A stretch of 64,000 bases of DNA from Tannerella sp. (GTDB taxonomy: Bacteria > Bacteroidota > Bacteroidia > Bacteroidales > Tannerellaceae). The translations under genes were made by a program, and so were the position numbers. Position 1 is the first letter of the stretch. The number at the start of each line of letters is the position of its first letter. The notes beneath the pieces were generated by a model. It made no database searches, was not told the DNA's origin, and worked only from the letters and a program-made list of their open reading frames with translations. Below, one piece after another: positions 38,701-46,040 of this stretch. The stretch is taken from positions 79,672 through 143,671 of the forward strand of contig JAITVY010000044.1 of the NCBI GenBank assembly GCA_031285565.1, read 5' to 3'.

Positions 38701-39189
38701 CGCACCGATAACAGGTTCGTTATTCTGATCAAAAACGGTTCCTGTGATTGTTTTCCGGTTGGATTGCTGGGAAGTGTTCGGGCTTCGTCCTGTCGTTGAA
38801 GCTTCGTCCTTTTTCGCTAAGATTATGTAGTTGTTTTCAAACTCATATTCTATATCCGTATTTGCAAATGCAGATTGAAGAAGGGTCATGACTTGTGCCG
38901 ATTTACCTTTTACCCGGATTGTTCGTTCCGTATTAACTTCACGATTCCGGTAGACTACCAGATAATCAGTCTGTTTCTCAATTTCCGAAATAAGCTCCCC
39001 TACCGATAAAGTAGTAACATCTATTTTGATAACAGTATTTTGTGCATCGGTATGAGTGGCCAATAGCTGAAATGTACAGACAAATAAGAGAAATATAGAT
39101 ACTCTCATAATTCTAAATAATTCTTTAATGTGTAGATCTTTGACAATAAAGAGTGACAACAAAGTGTTTATTTTCATATCTTTGTTCAA
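35722..39189 (-). CDS. SusC-family TonB-dependent transporter with STN domain (mannan locus)
   Basis: Large TonB-dependent receptor (1155 residues) that imports mannan oligosaccharides. After a long N-terminus and signal region (to about residue 50) comes an STN signalling domain (about 52-128, VIKIDVTTLSVGELISEIEKQ). This contacts the FecR protein encoded upstream. Then follow a carboxypeptidase-regulatory-like domain (about 147-225), a TonB box/plug (LDEVVVIGYGTRQRKSITGA; ALQGASANLIIQQ) and a barrel ending YGFGLDIEF. The start at 39189 is the longest; an alternative ATG lies four codons in. Control by the adjacent ECF sigma/FecR pair is expected. Confidence 0.95.
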   Translation of the reverse strand: MNKDMKINTLLSLFIVKDLHIKELFRIMRVSIFLLFVCTFQLLATHTDAQNTVIKIDVTTLSVGELISEIEKQTDYLVVYRNREVNTERTIRVKGKSAQVMTLLQSAFANTDIEYEFENNYIILAKKDEASTTGRSPNTSQQSNRKTITGTVFDQNNEPVIGANVIEKGTTNGVITDINGNFTLSIPENATLHVSYIGYLMQEIAVRNQSSFQIILQEDLQMLDEVVVIGYGTRQRKSITGAVDQVNSSVIENRPVSNTMQALQGASANLIIQQKNMNPNDNSMNINIRGVSTMGNNDPLIVIDGLISSTSTLNNMNPNDIENVSVLKDAGSAAIYGSRSANGVILVTTKKGSASGKPVVRLTTQVGYQDPDILFQPVKGWQNAMYRNQANMNTGSSPAFTPAQIRDLYDHRNEEYWYFNEIMEKGLQQNYNLNVSGGTGNTTYMISAGYFDQESNFAGNFGVERYNFRSNLSTEFGRFKLTSLMAYTRRNDRTVAGGTGNVIINSSRIPSYYYQFEKDGKYLINDVIGDDNTMAKLKDGGYEKKDEDNFIGSMNLDFKIMEGLTAKGLVGLDLTQHHRFRRDKKVPLYSSADLENPVLYMNSNTFTEDYNEKRHTLSTQFLLDFNRTFNGVHNVTGLVGVSNESYTRRASRIAWTYTDEDLGLPTTDESLQDKGNYNSIGTNTDNGGATDQTSITSVFGRVGYNYLDKYYGDVSFRYDGSSKFEKDNRWGFFPSFSAAWRLSEEGFMEEYKSKLGDLKLRTSYGILGNQNVDNYSYQAVYQMKTNSYVFNNQAVPGTEFTYGNALLTWEKSSNFNIGIDASFLNNSLYVSLDYFNKRTWDILLSPEVSTTFGSSAAKENAGEMKNQGWEATINYKLNSGDFRHNFNLNISDSKNKVTDFGGLERINNNDEMYSLIREGHPFASYFGYKTDGFFQSYEEIANSAIPTGHTVQPGDVKYVDQDNNGVIDPDDRVVLGNAFPRYTFGFTYNVTFKDFDFSIFLQGVGKRDMYIRGELIEPFHSNYSYCIYEHQLDFWTPTNPNAQWPRLVAPGSPSSSNNWSYKGTDIYLMDGAYLRVKDIQLGYTLPKQLSTKFGVQKLRVSLNAQNLLTLTKNSFIDPESSEFGNNMGGLAGPAANSARNYPTLIYYGFGLDIEF

Positions 39190-39234
39190 TGTTAAGTGAA
39201 TACTAAAATTTTGGAGATGTGTGTTTACTTACAC

Positions 39235-39262
39235 AACGGCAGGTGTTGGAGCATCTGCCGTT
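39235..39262 (-). other. hairpin between fecR-like gene and susC
   Basis: Inverted repeat with 8-bp arms (39235-39242 and 39255-39262, AACGGCAG / CTGCCGTT) and a 12-nt loop. It lies in the 136-bp gap between the anti-sigma gene and susC and could weaken read-through, so that susC depends on its own ECF promoter. Confidence 0.55.
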
Positions 39263-39325
39263 ATCATTTTTCAAAGAAATCTATCATAGGCATACAGAAT
39301 TTAAAGTTTAATAATCAATTTATGT

Positions 39326-40297
39326 TTAGTTACTTAATACGATTGTATTACTCTCTTCATCTCTTTCTATTTTAAACTCGTGTATTTTATTGATGATACG
39401 CAGAATTTCATCGATTCCATCCCGTTGACGGAATTTGCCCGTATATTCCCAGGTATTGATTGTCGGGTCTTTTACTATAATTTTTATATCAAAGTAAAGT
39501 TCCAGTTTATGAATTATATTGATTAACGGCTCATTGTGGAAACTATAAATGCCTTCTGTCCATAGGAAATGGGCTGAATTTGTAATGGTGTCTACAAGCA
39601 TTTCTCTCTCATCAATCGTAATCTGTTGGTTAGGATGTAAAAGTATTCCTTCCGATTCTTCATTTTCATGGTATACCTTCAGCTCTCCCTCCAAAAGACT
39701 GGTCTGCATGTAACCGGCTTCCGGATAACTGTACACATTAAAGACTGTACCCAGCACTTCCATGCTTACCCCCTGTGAAGAAACAATAAAAGGACGATCC
39801 GTATCTTTTGCCACATCAAAAAATGCTTCTCCTATAATAGCCACCTTTCGCTCTTTTTTGCCAAAATGTGTCGGATAAGTGAGCGTAGAATGAGCGTTCA
39901 ACCATACCGAAGTTCCATCTTGTAGCACAAACCGGAGTCGCTGCCCGGCCGGAACGTACAACGACTGCATTCTACCATCTAAGTCATCCTGAACGGAATT
40001 AAGCGTTATCCAATAGGTTGATAAGATTAAAGAAATGATGGCAGCTGCATATCCTGAGTATTTCAGTCCTAATCGAATAAACCTTTTCCGTCGGTTCTTT
40101 CGCATAAACAGATGATAGCTTTCCCTGCTTTTATCCGGGTCGGTAGCCTGATCGGACAACATGGCTAATGCATACAGGTTTTTCATCTCCACAAATAGTT
40201 GTCTGAGGGAAGCATCCGACGCAACTTCACGTAATAATTCCGCCCGTTTCTCAATGCTTAACTGGTCCTGAAAATATGAGTGAAGAAGTTGCTCCAT
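39326..40297 (-). CDS. FecR-family anti-sigma factor
   Basis: Single-pass inner-membrane regulator (323 residues). The cytoplasmic N-terminal sigma-binding part (about 1-72) is followed by a TM segment (about 78-98, YSGYAAAIISLILSTYWI). The periplasmic FecR domain (about 115-215) has VPAGQRLRFVLQDGTSVWLNA and VAIIGEAFFDVAKDTDRPF; a C-terminal DUF4974-like domain (about 250-320) follows. It receives the signal from the STN domain of the mannan SusC and releases the ECF sigma factor encoded 62 bp upstream. Confidence 0.94.
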   Translation of the reverse strand: MEQLLHSYFQDQLSIEKRAELLREVASDASLRQLFVEMKNLYALAMLSDQATDPDKSRESYHLFMRKNRRKRFIRLGLKYSGYAAAIISLILSTYWITLNSVQDDLDGRMQSLYVPAGQRLRFVLQDGTSVWLNAHSTLTYPTHFGKKERKVAIIGEAFFDVAKDTDRPFIVSSQGVSMEVLGTVFNVYSYPEAGYMQTSLLEGELKVYHENEESEGILLHPNQQITIDEREMLVDTITNSAHFLWTEGIYSFHNEPLINIIHKLELYFDIKIIVKDPTINTWEYTGKFRQRDGIDEILRIINKIHEFKIERDEESNTIVLSN

Positions 40298-40359
40298 TTT
40301 ATCCGTTTTTCATAATAAACGAATGGGAACAAAAAAACCGCCAAAAGAAAAATGTTTTT

Positions 40360-40923
40360 TTACCAATATAATAAAAAAAGAAATAACGGATAGATATCCT
40401 TCAGGTCTTCCTTTAGTTTTTTATAAGCAATAGTCATCTGGGTTTCAATCGTATTTACCGATATGTTTAATTCAGCCGCTATATCCTTCCGCCTTTTGCC
40501 TTCAATTTTATTTTTAATAAAAATCTCCCTGCATTTATCGGGAAGAGAAGCGATAGCCTTATTGATTAGTTCTTCAATTTCTTCTTGTGTAAAAATATGC
40601 TCGTTAAATGTCTGCAATGAATTCAGATTCATTTGTAAAGTCAGTAAATATTCTTCCTGGATAAGATTTGTCACTTCCTGCTCCAGCATTTTACGGCGCA
40701 AAAAATCGATACAACGGTTTTTGATGGATGTAAAAAGGAAAGCGATAACGTTAACATGTGACAGTAATACTTCCCGTTTTTCCCAGAAATCGAGGAATAC
40801 ATCCTGCAGTATATTTTCTGCATCTTCTTCAGAAACCACATATTCCTGGGCAAAACGTTTCAGCCGGGCATAGTAGTGGACATAAATATCTTCAAAAGTA
40901 CTATCTTTCTCTGTGTTTCTCAC
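40360..40923 (-). CDS. ECF RNA polymerase sigma factor
   Basis: Extracytoplasmic-function sigma-70 factor (187 residues), Bacteroidota FecI-like. Region 2 (about 12-80): FEDIYVHYYARLKRFAQEYV, AENILQDVFLDFWEKR and FLFTSIKNRCIDFLRRK. Region 4 (about 125-178): LPDKCREIFIKNKIEGKRRKDIAAELN then NTIETQMTIAYKKLKE. It should activate the mannan susC operon once FecR releases it. The C-terminus ends in a hydrophobic patch (PLFLFLLYW). Confidence 0.95.
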   Translation of the reverse strand: MRNTEKDSTFEDIYVHYYARLKRFAQEYVVSEEDAENILQDVFLDFWEKREVLLSHVNVIAFLFTSIKNRCIDFLRRKMLEQEVTNLIQEEYLLTLQMNLNSLQTFNEHIFTQEEIEELINKAIASLPDKCREIFIKNKIEGKRRKDIAAELNISVNTIETQMTIAYKKLKEDLKDIYPLFLFLLYW

Positions 40924-40947
40924 TTCAATATGTATTCTATCGTTTTA

Positions 40948-40955
40948 CAAAGATA
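40948..40955 (-). promoter_or_regulatory. putative promoter of the sigma/anti-sigma genes
   Basis: The minus strand reads TATCTTTG, a TAnnTTTG match, 25 bp before the sigma-factor ATG. A TTG lies 22 bp further upstream, slightly longer than the ideal spacing. Confidence 0.55.
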
Positions 40956-41089
40956 AGATCAACTAAACGATTTTACCCAATCTCGCCTGACAATTTTCTC
41001 CCGGATCTTACCGAATCAAAAATATATACTTTTTCTCATTTATTCTCTATTTACAACCCTCAAATTTTAATTTTAATAATTACATTGAC

Positions 41090-41097
41090 TATTTTTG
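41090..41097 (+). promoter_or_regulatory. putative promoter of the M14 peptidase gene
   Basis: TATTTTTG matches TAnnTTTG, about 55 bp before the preferred start at 41152. No -33 box is evident. Confidence 0.4.
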
Positions 41098-41151
41098 TAT
41101 CTATTTTTAAATTAAAAAAGCAAAGCCCGGACTTTGAATACAATACATCCC

Positions 41152-42945
41152 ATGAACAACAAACAGACTATCCTGTCAGCAATTTTTTTCGCAGTCCTTA
41201 TCACAGCATGCCAACAACCGCAACAGTTGGACAATGCCATGTTTCTTACCTACTACGAGAAAAATGACTATAACCAAACACCCCGTTATGCAGAAACGGT
41301 TGAATATTGCAAACTGCTTGCTGCAAATTCTTCCAAAATTCATTATACAACCATAGGTACTTCCCCGCAAGGAAGAGAAATTCCGCTTTTAATTGTTGAT
41401 AAGAACGGATATACAACTGTTGATCAAGCCCGGAAAAACGGACGGATCGTTGTCCTGGCAGAAGCCTGTATACATGCCGGCGAACCCGACGGAAAAGATG
41501 CCGGACTTATGTTCATTCGCGATATCGCCTTATTTGATGAACTACCGGGTATACTGGATAATACAACCTTTCTGTTCATTCCCATACTGAATGTCGATGG
41601 CCATGAAGATTTCGGGGAACATTACCGCATCAATCAAAACGGACCGCTTGAAGTAGGCGCCCGGTTCACTGCACAACGCTACAATATGAACCGCGATTTC
41701 GTTAAGGCCGATGCTATTGAAACACGCTCACTGCTAAAGCTCTATGCTGAATGGATGCCCGAAATATTTATTGATATTCATGTAACCAATGGCGCCGATT
41801 TTCAGTATGTTTCCACCTACGGATTAGAACATTGCGGATTTCTTGCACCGAACATACTCAACTGGAGCATGAATGTATTCGAAAAAGAACTATGCGAACG
41901 CATGCAACAAGACGGCTACCCCATATTCCCCTATTACTCCCCTGAAGATTGGACAGACGTTGAGACAAAACCTACCGCAAAAGCATTCGTCGACGTTTTC
42001 GAACCACAGTATTCCAATGGTTATGCATCGGCAAACAACCGGATAGGTCTGTTGGTAGAAAACCATATCTATAAACCTTATAAAGAAAGAGTCGATGCCG
42101 CATATCTCTATTTAAAGAACTCGCTGCAAATTGCAGGTCAACATGCAAAAGAATTGCAGGCAGAGATAGTCAAAGCCGACCAATTTGTATCATCGCCTGA
42201 ATTCAGAAAAGACTCGCTCGCATTATCCTATGGGATTGATATGAGTAATCCGGTTACAGTTCCGTTTTTAGCCTGGAAAGATACGATTATAGTAAGCGAT
42301 CTGTCCGGCGGACTTTGGCGTTCCTACGACCGCAATTCGCCTGTAACAACCGAAACTTTGCTATACCAGTCATACAAGGCTGAAAACAAGATAAAACTGC
42401 CGGAATCATACATCATCCCGCAGGAACAGTTAGAAACAATTGCATTATTGGATATCCATGGCATCGATTATACTCGTTTGCAGGAAAATCAGTCCATAGA
42501 AGTAGAATCTTATCATTTTACGGCTTCGGAGTGGTCAAAAACACCCTACGAAGGAAGAGTAACACTGAAAACTGAGTATATCCCTATAAAAGAGACAATA
42601 ACATATCATGCAGGAGATATAATTGTATCAGCCTCCCAACCCAAAGTACAGATAATAGCCCATTTACTCGAACCCAAATCATCAACATCATTGGTATACT
42701 GGGGATTCTATAACAACTTCATCAAAGCCCCTAACGAATTCTGGATCAGCCTGAATTACATGGAAGTAAAAGGACGTGAACTATTGGATAAAGATCCTGC
42801 ATTAAAAACAGAGTTTGAAGCAAAGAAACAAAATGATCCTGCCTTTGCTAACAATCCGGATGCTATTTTAAACTTCTTCATGGATAAAGTAAAAGAAAGA
42901 ATCGGATTAGGCGTCAACCGCTACCCGGTCGGAAGGGTATTATAA
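41152..42945 (+). CDS. M14-family zinc carboxypeptidase lipoprotein
   Basis: Secreted metallopeptidase (about 597 residues) with a lipobox (LITAC). The zinc ligands are His and Glu in EACIHAGEPDGKD and a later His in IFIDIHVTNGAD; substrate-binding Asn-Arg is in RYNMNRDFVK. A candidate catalytic Glu lies in GLLVENHIYKPYKERV. A C-terminal extension of about 250 residues is beta-rich and unassigned. The frame opens at 41134, but the ATG at 41152 directly precedes the signal peptide. It converges on the next gene and the stop codons overlap by 6 bp. Substrate (peptides or peptidoglycan) is unknown. Confidence 0.88.
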   Translation: MNNKQTILSAIFFAVLITACQQPQQLDNAMFLTYYEKNDYNQTPRYAETVEYCKLLAANSSKIHYTTIGTSPQGREIPLLIVDKNGYTTVDQARKNGRIVVLAEACIHAGEPDGKDAGLMFIRDIALFDELPGILDNTTFLFIPILNVDGHEDFGEHYRINQNGPLEVGARFTAQRYNMNRDFVKADAIETRSLLKLYAEWMPEIFIDIHVTNGADFQYVSTYGLEHCGFLAPNILNWSMNVFEKELCERMQQDGYPIFPYYSPEDWTDVETKPTAKAFVDVFEPQYSNGYASANNRIGLLVENHIYKPYKERVDAAYLYLKNSLQIAGQHAKELQAEIVKADQFVSSPEFRKDSLALSYGIDMSNPVTVPFLAWKDTIIVSDLSGGLWRSYDRNSPVTTETLLYQSYKAENKIKLPESYIIPQEQLETIALLDIHGIDYTRLQENQSIEVESYHFTASEWSKTPYEGRVTLKTEYIPIKETITYHAGDIIVSASQPKVQIIAHLLEPKSSTSLVYWGFYNNFIKAPNEFWISLNYMEVKGRELLDKDPALKTEFEAKKQNDPAFANNPDAILNFFMDKVKERIGLGVNRYPVGRVL

Positions 42946-43707
42946 ACTCTGCTTCTCCGTCAAATCCCTCCAAAAACGTACCGGCATATGTTGACGGTGC
43001 AGGCGTGGATTAATCCGCTCTTTAATAGTCATCGCTTTAAAATACCCCTTCCATAAATCCTGAAATAGTTTTTCATCATCAGCCATCAACGATTCATCCA
43101 GTTTGCCGCTTAACAAATGATCGCCTTCGGTAAAAGTAACCTCTTTTGTTGTCTGCAGGTCATAATAAAAGCCATAATTCCTCCGCAGATCATAGATCAC
43201 CCACTGCTGATCGGCAAACCGGTCCGTAAAATGATCAATAGCTAACGGCAATGCATTATAAATGGGACGAATAGGTGCAAAGAAAATATCATCAGCGGCC
43301 TTCTGAAAGCGCACAAACTGACGAATATACTGTGCTTCATGCCCTACCTTCCGTGCTATTTTTTCTACCTCCAGGACATCATTATCCCCGAAATTCAAAG
43401 CGATGGAATGTTTGCTGTCAAACGTCTTACACATATAGCGGAACAACAAAAAATCAATTCCTTCCATTTCCGACAACCAGACATGCATCAACATATTGCA
43501 CGCTTGTTTCGGAAGTTTACGCTGTAATGCCGTCCATACCCGTTTTGCCCGTTCTTCATCAGTAGCCACCGTATAACATTCATCCGTAAACATAGGGGGA
43601 ATTTCTCCCTCCTTCAATAATCTGTCAGGGAATGTCTTACGACTATACGCATCGAAAACGGCCGTTAATAAACCCTCGAGTGTCTTATCATAAAAAAAAA
43701 TAGTCAT
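42940..43707 (-). CDS. TIGR03915-type putative DNA metabolism/repair protein
   Basis: 255-residue protein of the SAM-associated DNA metabolism family, always encoded beside the radical SAM protein upstream. Features seen are FFYDKTLEGLLTAVFDAYSRK at the start, EKIARKVGHEAQYIRQFVRFQKAADDIFFAPIRPIYNALPL, and a C-terminal DUF4130-type domain (IDHFTDRFADQQWVIYDLRRNYGFYYD). It lies 12 bp after its partner. A role in recognising or repairing damaged or modified DNA is predicted for the family, but the reaction is unproven. Confidence 0.88.
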   Translation of the reverse strand: MTIFFYDKTLEGLLTAVFDAYSRKTFPDRLLKEGEIPPMFTDECYTVATDEERAKRVWTALQRKLPKQACNMLMHVWLSEMEGIDFLLFRYMCKTFDSKHSIALNFGDNDVLEVEKIARKVGHEAQYIRQFVRFQKAADDIFFAPIRPIYNALPLAIDHFTDRFADQQWVIYDLRRNYGFYYDLQTTKEVTFTEGDHLLSGKLDESLMADDEKLFQDLWKGYFKAMTIKERINPRLHRQHMPVRFWRDLTEKQSL

Positions 43708-43719
43708 GTCCTGTGTTTA

Positions 43720-44988
43720 TTAATCGGGAAAAGGAATCATAAGCTGACGCTGATCATAGATCATCTTACGCTTTTTCGGTTCAGTCAGCACCTTACGTAT
43801 ATATTCAGGTGTTGTCTCGTGGATCGTATTCATCGGCAATTCACGACATGTAATAAAATATTGTGCCTTTTTCATCACAATACCGATCTTTTTCAGTTGC
43901 AGGGAAGTCAGTTTCCCATACCGCCTTGCATTAATGATAAGCTTAGCCGATTTCACACCAAGACCCGGTACCCGTAATAACATCGAGTATTCGGCCCGGT
44001 TCACATCCACCGGGAAATGCTCCGGATGGCGTAAGGCCCACGACAGTTTAGGATCGATCTCCAGATCCAGGTTCGGATAGCGGTCATCCACAATCTCATC
44101 CGCCCTGAATTCATAAAAACGCAACAACCAATCCGCCTGGTACAACCGGTTTTCACGAACCAGCGGAACCTGTTTAACGGCAGGCAAACGTTTATCATAA
44201 TCATTAACCGGAATAAAACCCGAATAATACACACGCTTCATGCTCGGCCGCCGATACAACGCCGACGAAACATATAGAATATCTTTATCACTTTCGGGAG
44301 TAGCGCCCACAATTACCTGTGTGCTTTGTCCGGCAGGAACAAAACGGGGCGCATGACGGAATTTACGCCGGTCTTCAAGACTCTGCAACATTCCCTGCTG
44401 AATATAGCGCATAGGCGTAAATACAGTCTGGTAATCCTTTTCAGGAGCAAGCAATTTCAGGCTCGGTTCACTTGGTATCTCCAGGTTCACACTCATGCGG
44501 TCGGCGTACAATCCCCCTTCGGCTACCAGTTCCTGGCTACATCCCGGAATGCTCTTCATATGAATATAGCCATTGAAACGATGAACTGTTCGTAAATCTT
44601 TCACCACCCGCACCATACGCTCCATCGTATAATCAGGATTACGGACTACACCCGAGCTCAGGAACAGACCCTCAATATAGTTACGGCGATAAAATTCGAT
44701 GGTTAAGGAGACAAGCTCGCTTACAGAAAAAGTTGCTCTGCGGATATCATTGCTCCGTCGGTTAATGCAATATGCACAATCATAGATGCAATGATTCGTC
44801 AGCATGATTTTTAATAATGAGACACACCGGCCATCTTCCGTAAAACTGTGGCAAATACCCATACCGCCAACAGTATTTCCCAGTCCGCCGGATTTGTTTT
44901 GCCGCACCGTACCGCTTGATGCGCATGACACATCATACTTGGCCGATTCGGCTAATACTTTTATTTTTTCTAAAACTGCCTCATTCAT
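43720..44988 (-). CDS. radical SAM protein, putative DNA modification/repair (TIGR03916-like)
   Basis: 422-residue radical SAM enzyme. The iron-sulfur cluster motif CxxxCxxC is in NHCIYDCAYCINRRSND. A TIM-barrel half follows (IEFYRRNYIEGLFLSSGVVRNPDYTMERM; GYIHMKSIPGCSQEL). A C-terminal helix-hairpin-helix DNA-binding element is seen in LLRVPGLGVKSAKLIINARRYG. The combination of a 4Fe-4S/SAM domain with HhH suggests action on DNA. The family is distinct from spore photoproduct lyase but functionally compared with it. It is the first gene of a two-gene operon with the TIGR03915 protein. Confidence 0.9.
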   Translation of the reverse strand: MNEAVLEKIKVLAESAKYDVSCASSGTVRQNKSGGLGNTVGGMGICHSFTEDGRCVSLLKIMLTNHCIYDCAYCINRRSNDIRRATFSVSELVSLTIEFYRRNYIEGLFLSSGVVRNPDYTMERMVRVVKDLRTVHRFNGYIHMKSIPGCSQELVAEGGLYADRMSVNLEIPSEPSLKLLAPEKDYQTVFTPMRYIQQGMLQSLEDRRKFRHAPRFVPAGQSTQVIVGATPESDKDILYVSSALYRRPSMKRVYYSGFIPVNDYDKRLPAVKQVPLVRENRLYQADWLLRFYEFRADEIVDDRYPNLDLEIDPKLSWALRHPEHFPVDVNRAEYSMLLRVPGLGVKSAKLIINARRYGKLTSLQLKKIGIVMKKAQYFITCRELPMNTIHETTPEYIRKVLTEPKKRKMIYDQRQLMIPFPD

Positions 44989-45118
44989 CTTTCACAAAGA
45001 TGATGATTTTGTATGAAACCCAAAAGGGATTTATGGGAAAGTTTTCAACCCTCCCACTAGAAAATAGGAGATTGTCTTTTTCAGAAAAAATTAAACACAA
45101 TCTAAACATATTTAGTGA

Positions 45119-45126
45119 TATATTTG
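45119..45126 (+). promoter_or_regulatory. putative yaaA promoter
   Basis: TATATTTG matches TAnnTTTG, 38 bp before the yaaA ATG. No -33 box is found at good spacing. Confidence 0.5.
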
Positions 45127-45164
45127 TATTTAATTTCTAATTAATCATTAACAATTGCCCTGCT

Positions 45165-45935
45165 ATGCTAATCATATTATCACCGGCTAAAATACAGAAT
45201 TTCAAACCTCAGCATATTACAGGTAACTATACCATTCCTGCATTTATCGATGAAGCACATACGTTAATAAACGAACTGCGCTCATACCCTTCCGAAGCCT
45301 TAACCGATTTGCTGGAGACCAATCCGCAGATCACTGCTAATGCTTTTTATCATTATCAGAACTGGACTGACAAACATACACCTGATAATGCAAAACAGGC
45401 AATGTTTACCTATAATGGTGAAGTCTACCGGGGACTGGATGTTGCCTCTTTTTCTGCCGGAGACATTGAATATGCACAGAAACATCTGCGGATGATATCC
45501 GGATTATATGGTGTACTTCGTCCCCTCGACTTAATTGAACCTTACCGGTTGGAAATGAAAACCCGGCTGGACAATCCGGAAGGAAAGGACTTATATGCAT
45601 TCTGGAAACAAAAAATCACTGCAAATATTAAACAAGCTATTGCAAATAGCGGAAAGCCATCCGTTTTATTAAACCTTGCATCTCATGAATATTTCAATGT
45701 GATTGGAAAGAAAGAATTGAACCTTCCCGTAATACATTTCGATTTTCTTGAAAACAAATATGGTGTTTATAAAAACATTACGATTTACACCAAAAAAGCC
45801 CGCGGACTAATGGCCCGGTATATTATTCAACACCGGATTGAGCGATTGGAAGATCTACGGGAATTTGCAGCCGAAGACTATTGGTGTAACGAAGAGCTTT
45901 CATCAGACAATAAACTCGTTTTTTGCAGAGGATAA
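45165..45935 (+). CDS. yaaA: peroxide stress protein YaaA (DUF328/UPF0246)
   Basis: Cytosolic 256-residue YaaA protein, which in other bacteria lowers free iron and protects DNA and proteins during peroxide stress. Family signatures are MLIILSPAKIQNF at the N-terminus, MFTYNGEVYRGLDVASFSAGDIEYAQ, LRMISGLYGVLRPLDLIEPYRLEMKTRL, VLLNLASHEYFNVI and KKARGLMARYIIQHRI. The length is normal. It is a single gene with its own promoter, divergent from the radical SAM repair operon; both fit a DNA-damage or oxidative theme. Confidence 0.95.
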   Translation: MLIILSPAKIQNFKPQHITGNYTIPAFIDEAHTLINELRSYPSEALTDLLETNPQITANAFYHYQNWTDKHTPDNAKQAMFTYNGEVYRGLDVASFSAGDIEYAQKHLRMISGLYGVLRPLDLIEPYRLEMKTRLDNPEGKDLYAFWKQKITANIKQAIANSGKPSVLLNLASHEYFNVIGKKELNLPVIHFDFLENKYGVYKNITIYTKKARGLMARYIIQHRIERLEDLREFAAEDYWCNEELSSDNKLVFCRG

Positions 45936-45939
45936 AATC

Positions 45940-45985
45940 ATGAACGGTGAGTGATCAGTGGTTAGTGATTAATTAATCATTCACG
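45940..45985 (+). repeat. intergenic repeat TTAGTGATTAATTAATC, copy 2
   Basis: After yaaA, GTGATCAGTGGTTAGTGATT continues into AATTAATCATTCAC. The part at 45962-45983 matches 25791-25811, and TGATTAATTAATCA (45966-45979) is a perfect palindrome. Confidence 0.55.
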
Positions 45986-46014
45986 ACTCAATGAAGACTG
46001 CTAAAAACTTTTTT

Positions 46015-46022
46015 TACCTTTG
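46015..46022 (+). promoter_or_regulatory. promoter of the secreted hydrolase gene
   Basis: TACCTTTG matches TAnnTTTG and lies 18 bp before the ATG at 46041. It overlaps a possible TTG start at 46020, which argues for the 46041 start. Confidence 0.6.
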
Positions 46023-46040
46023 TGCAATAAAAAAAAGGTT

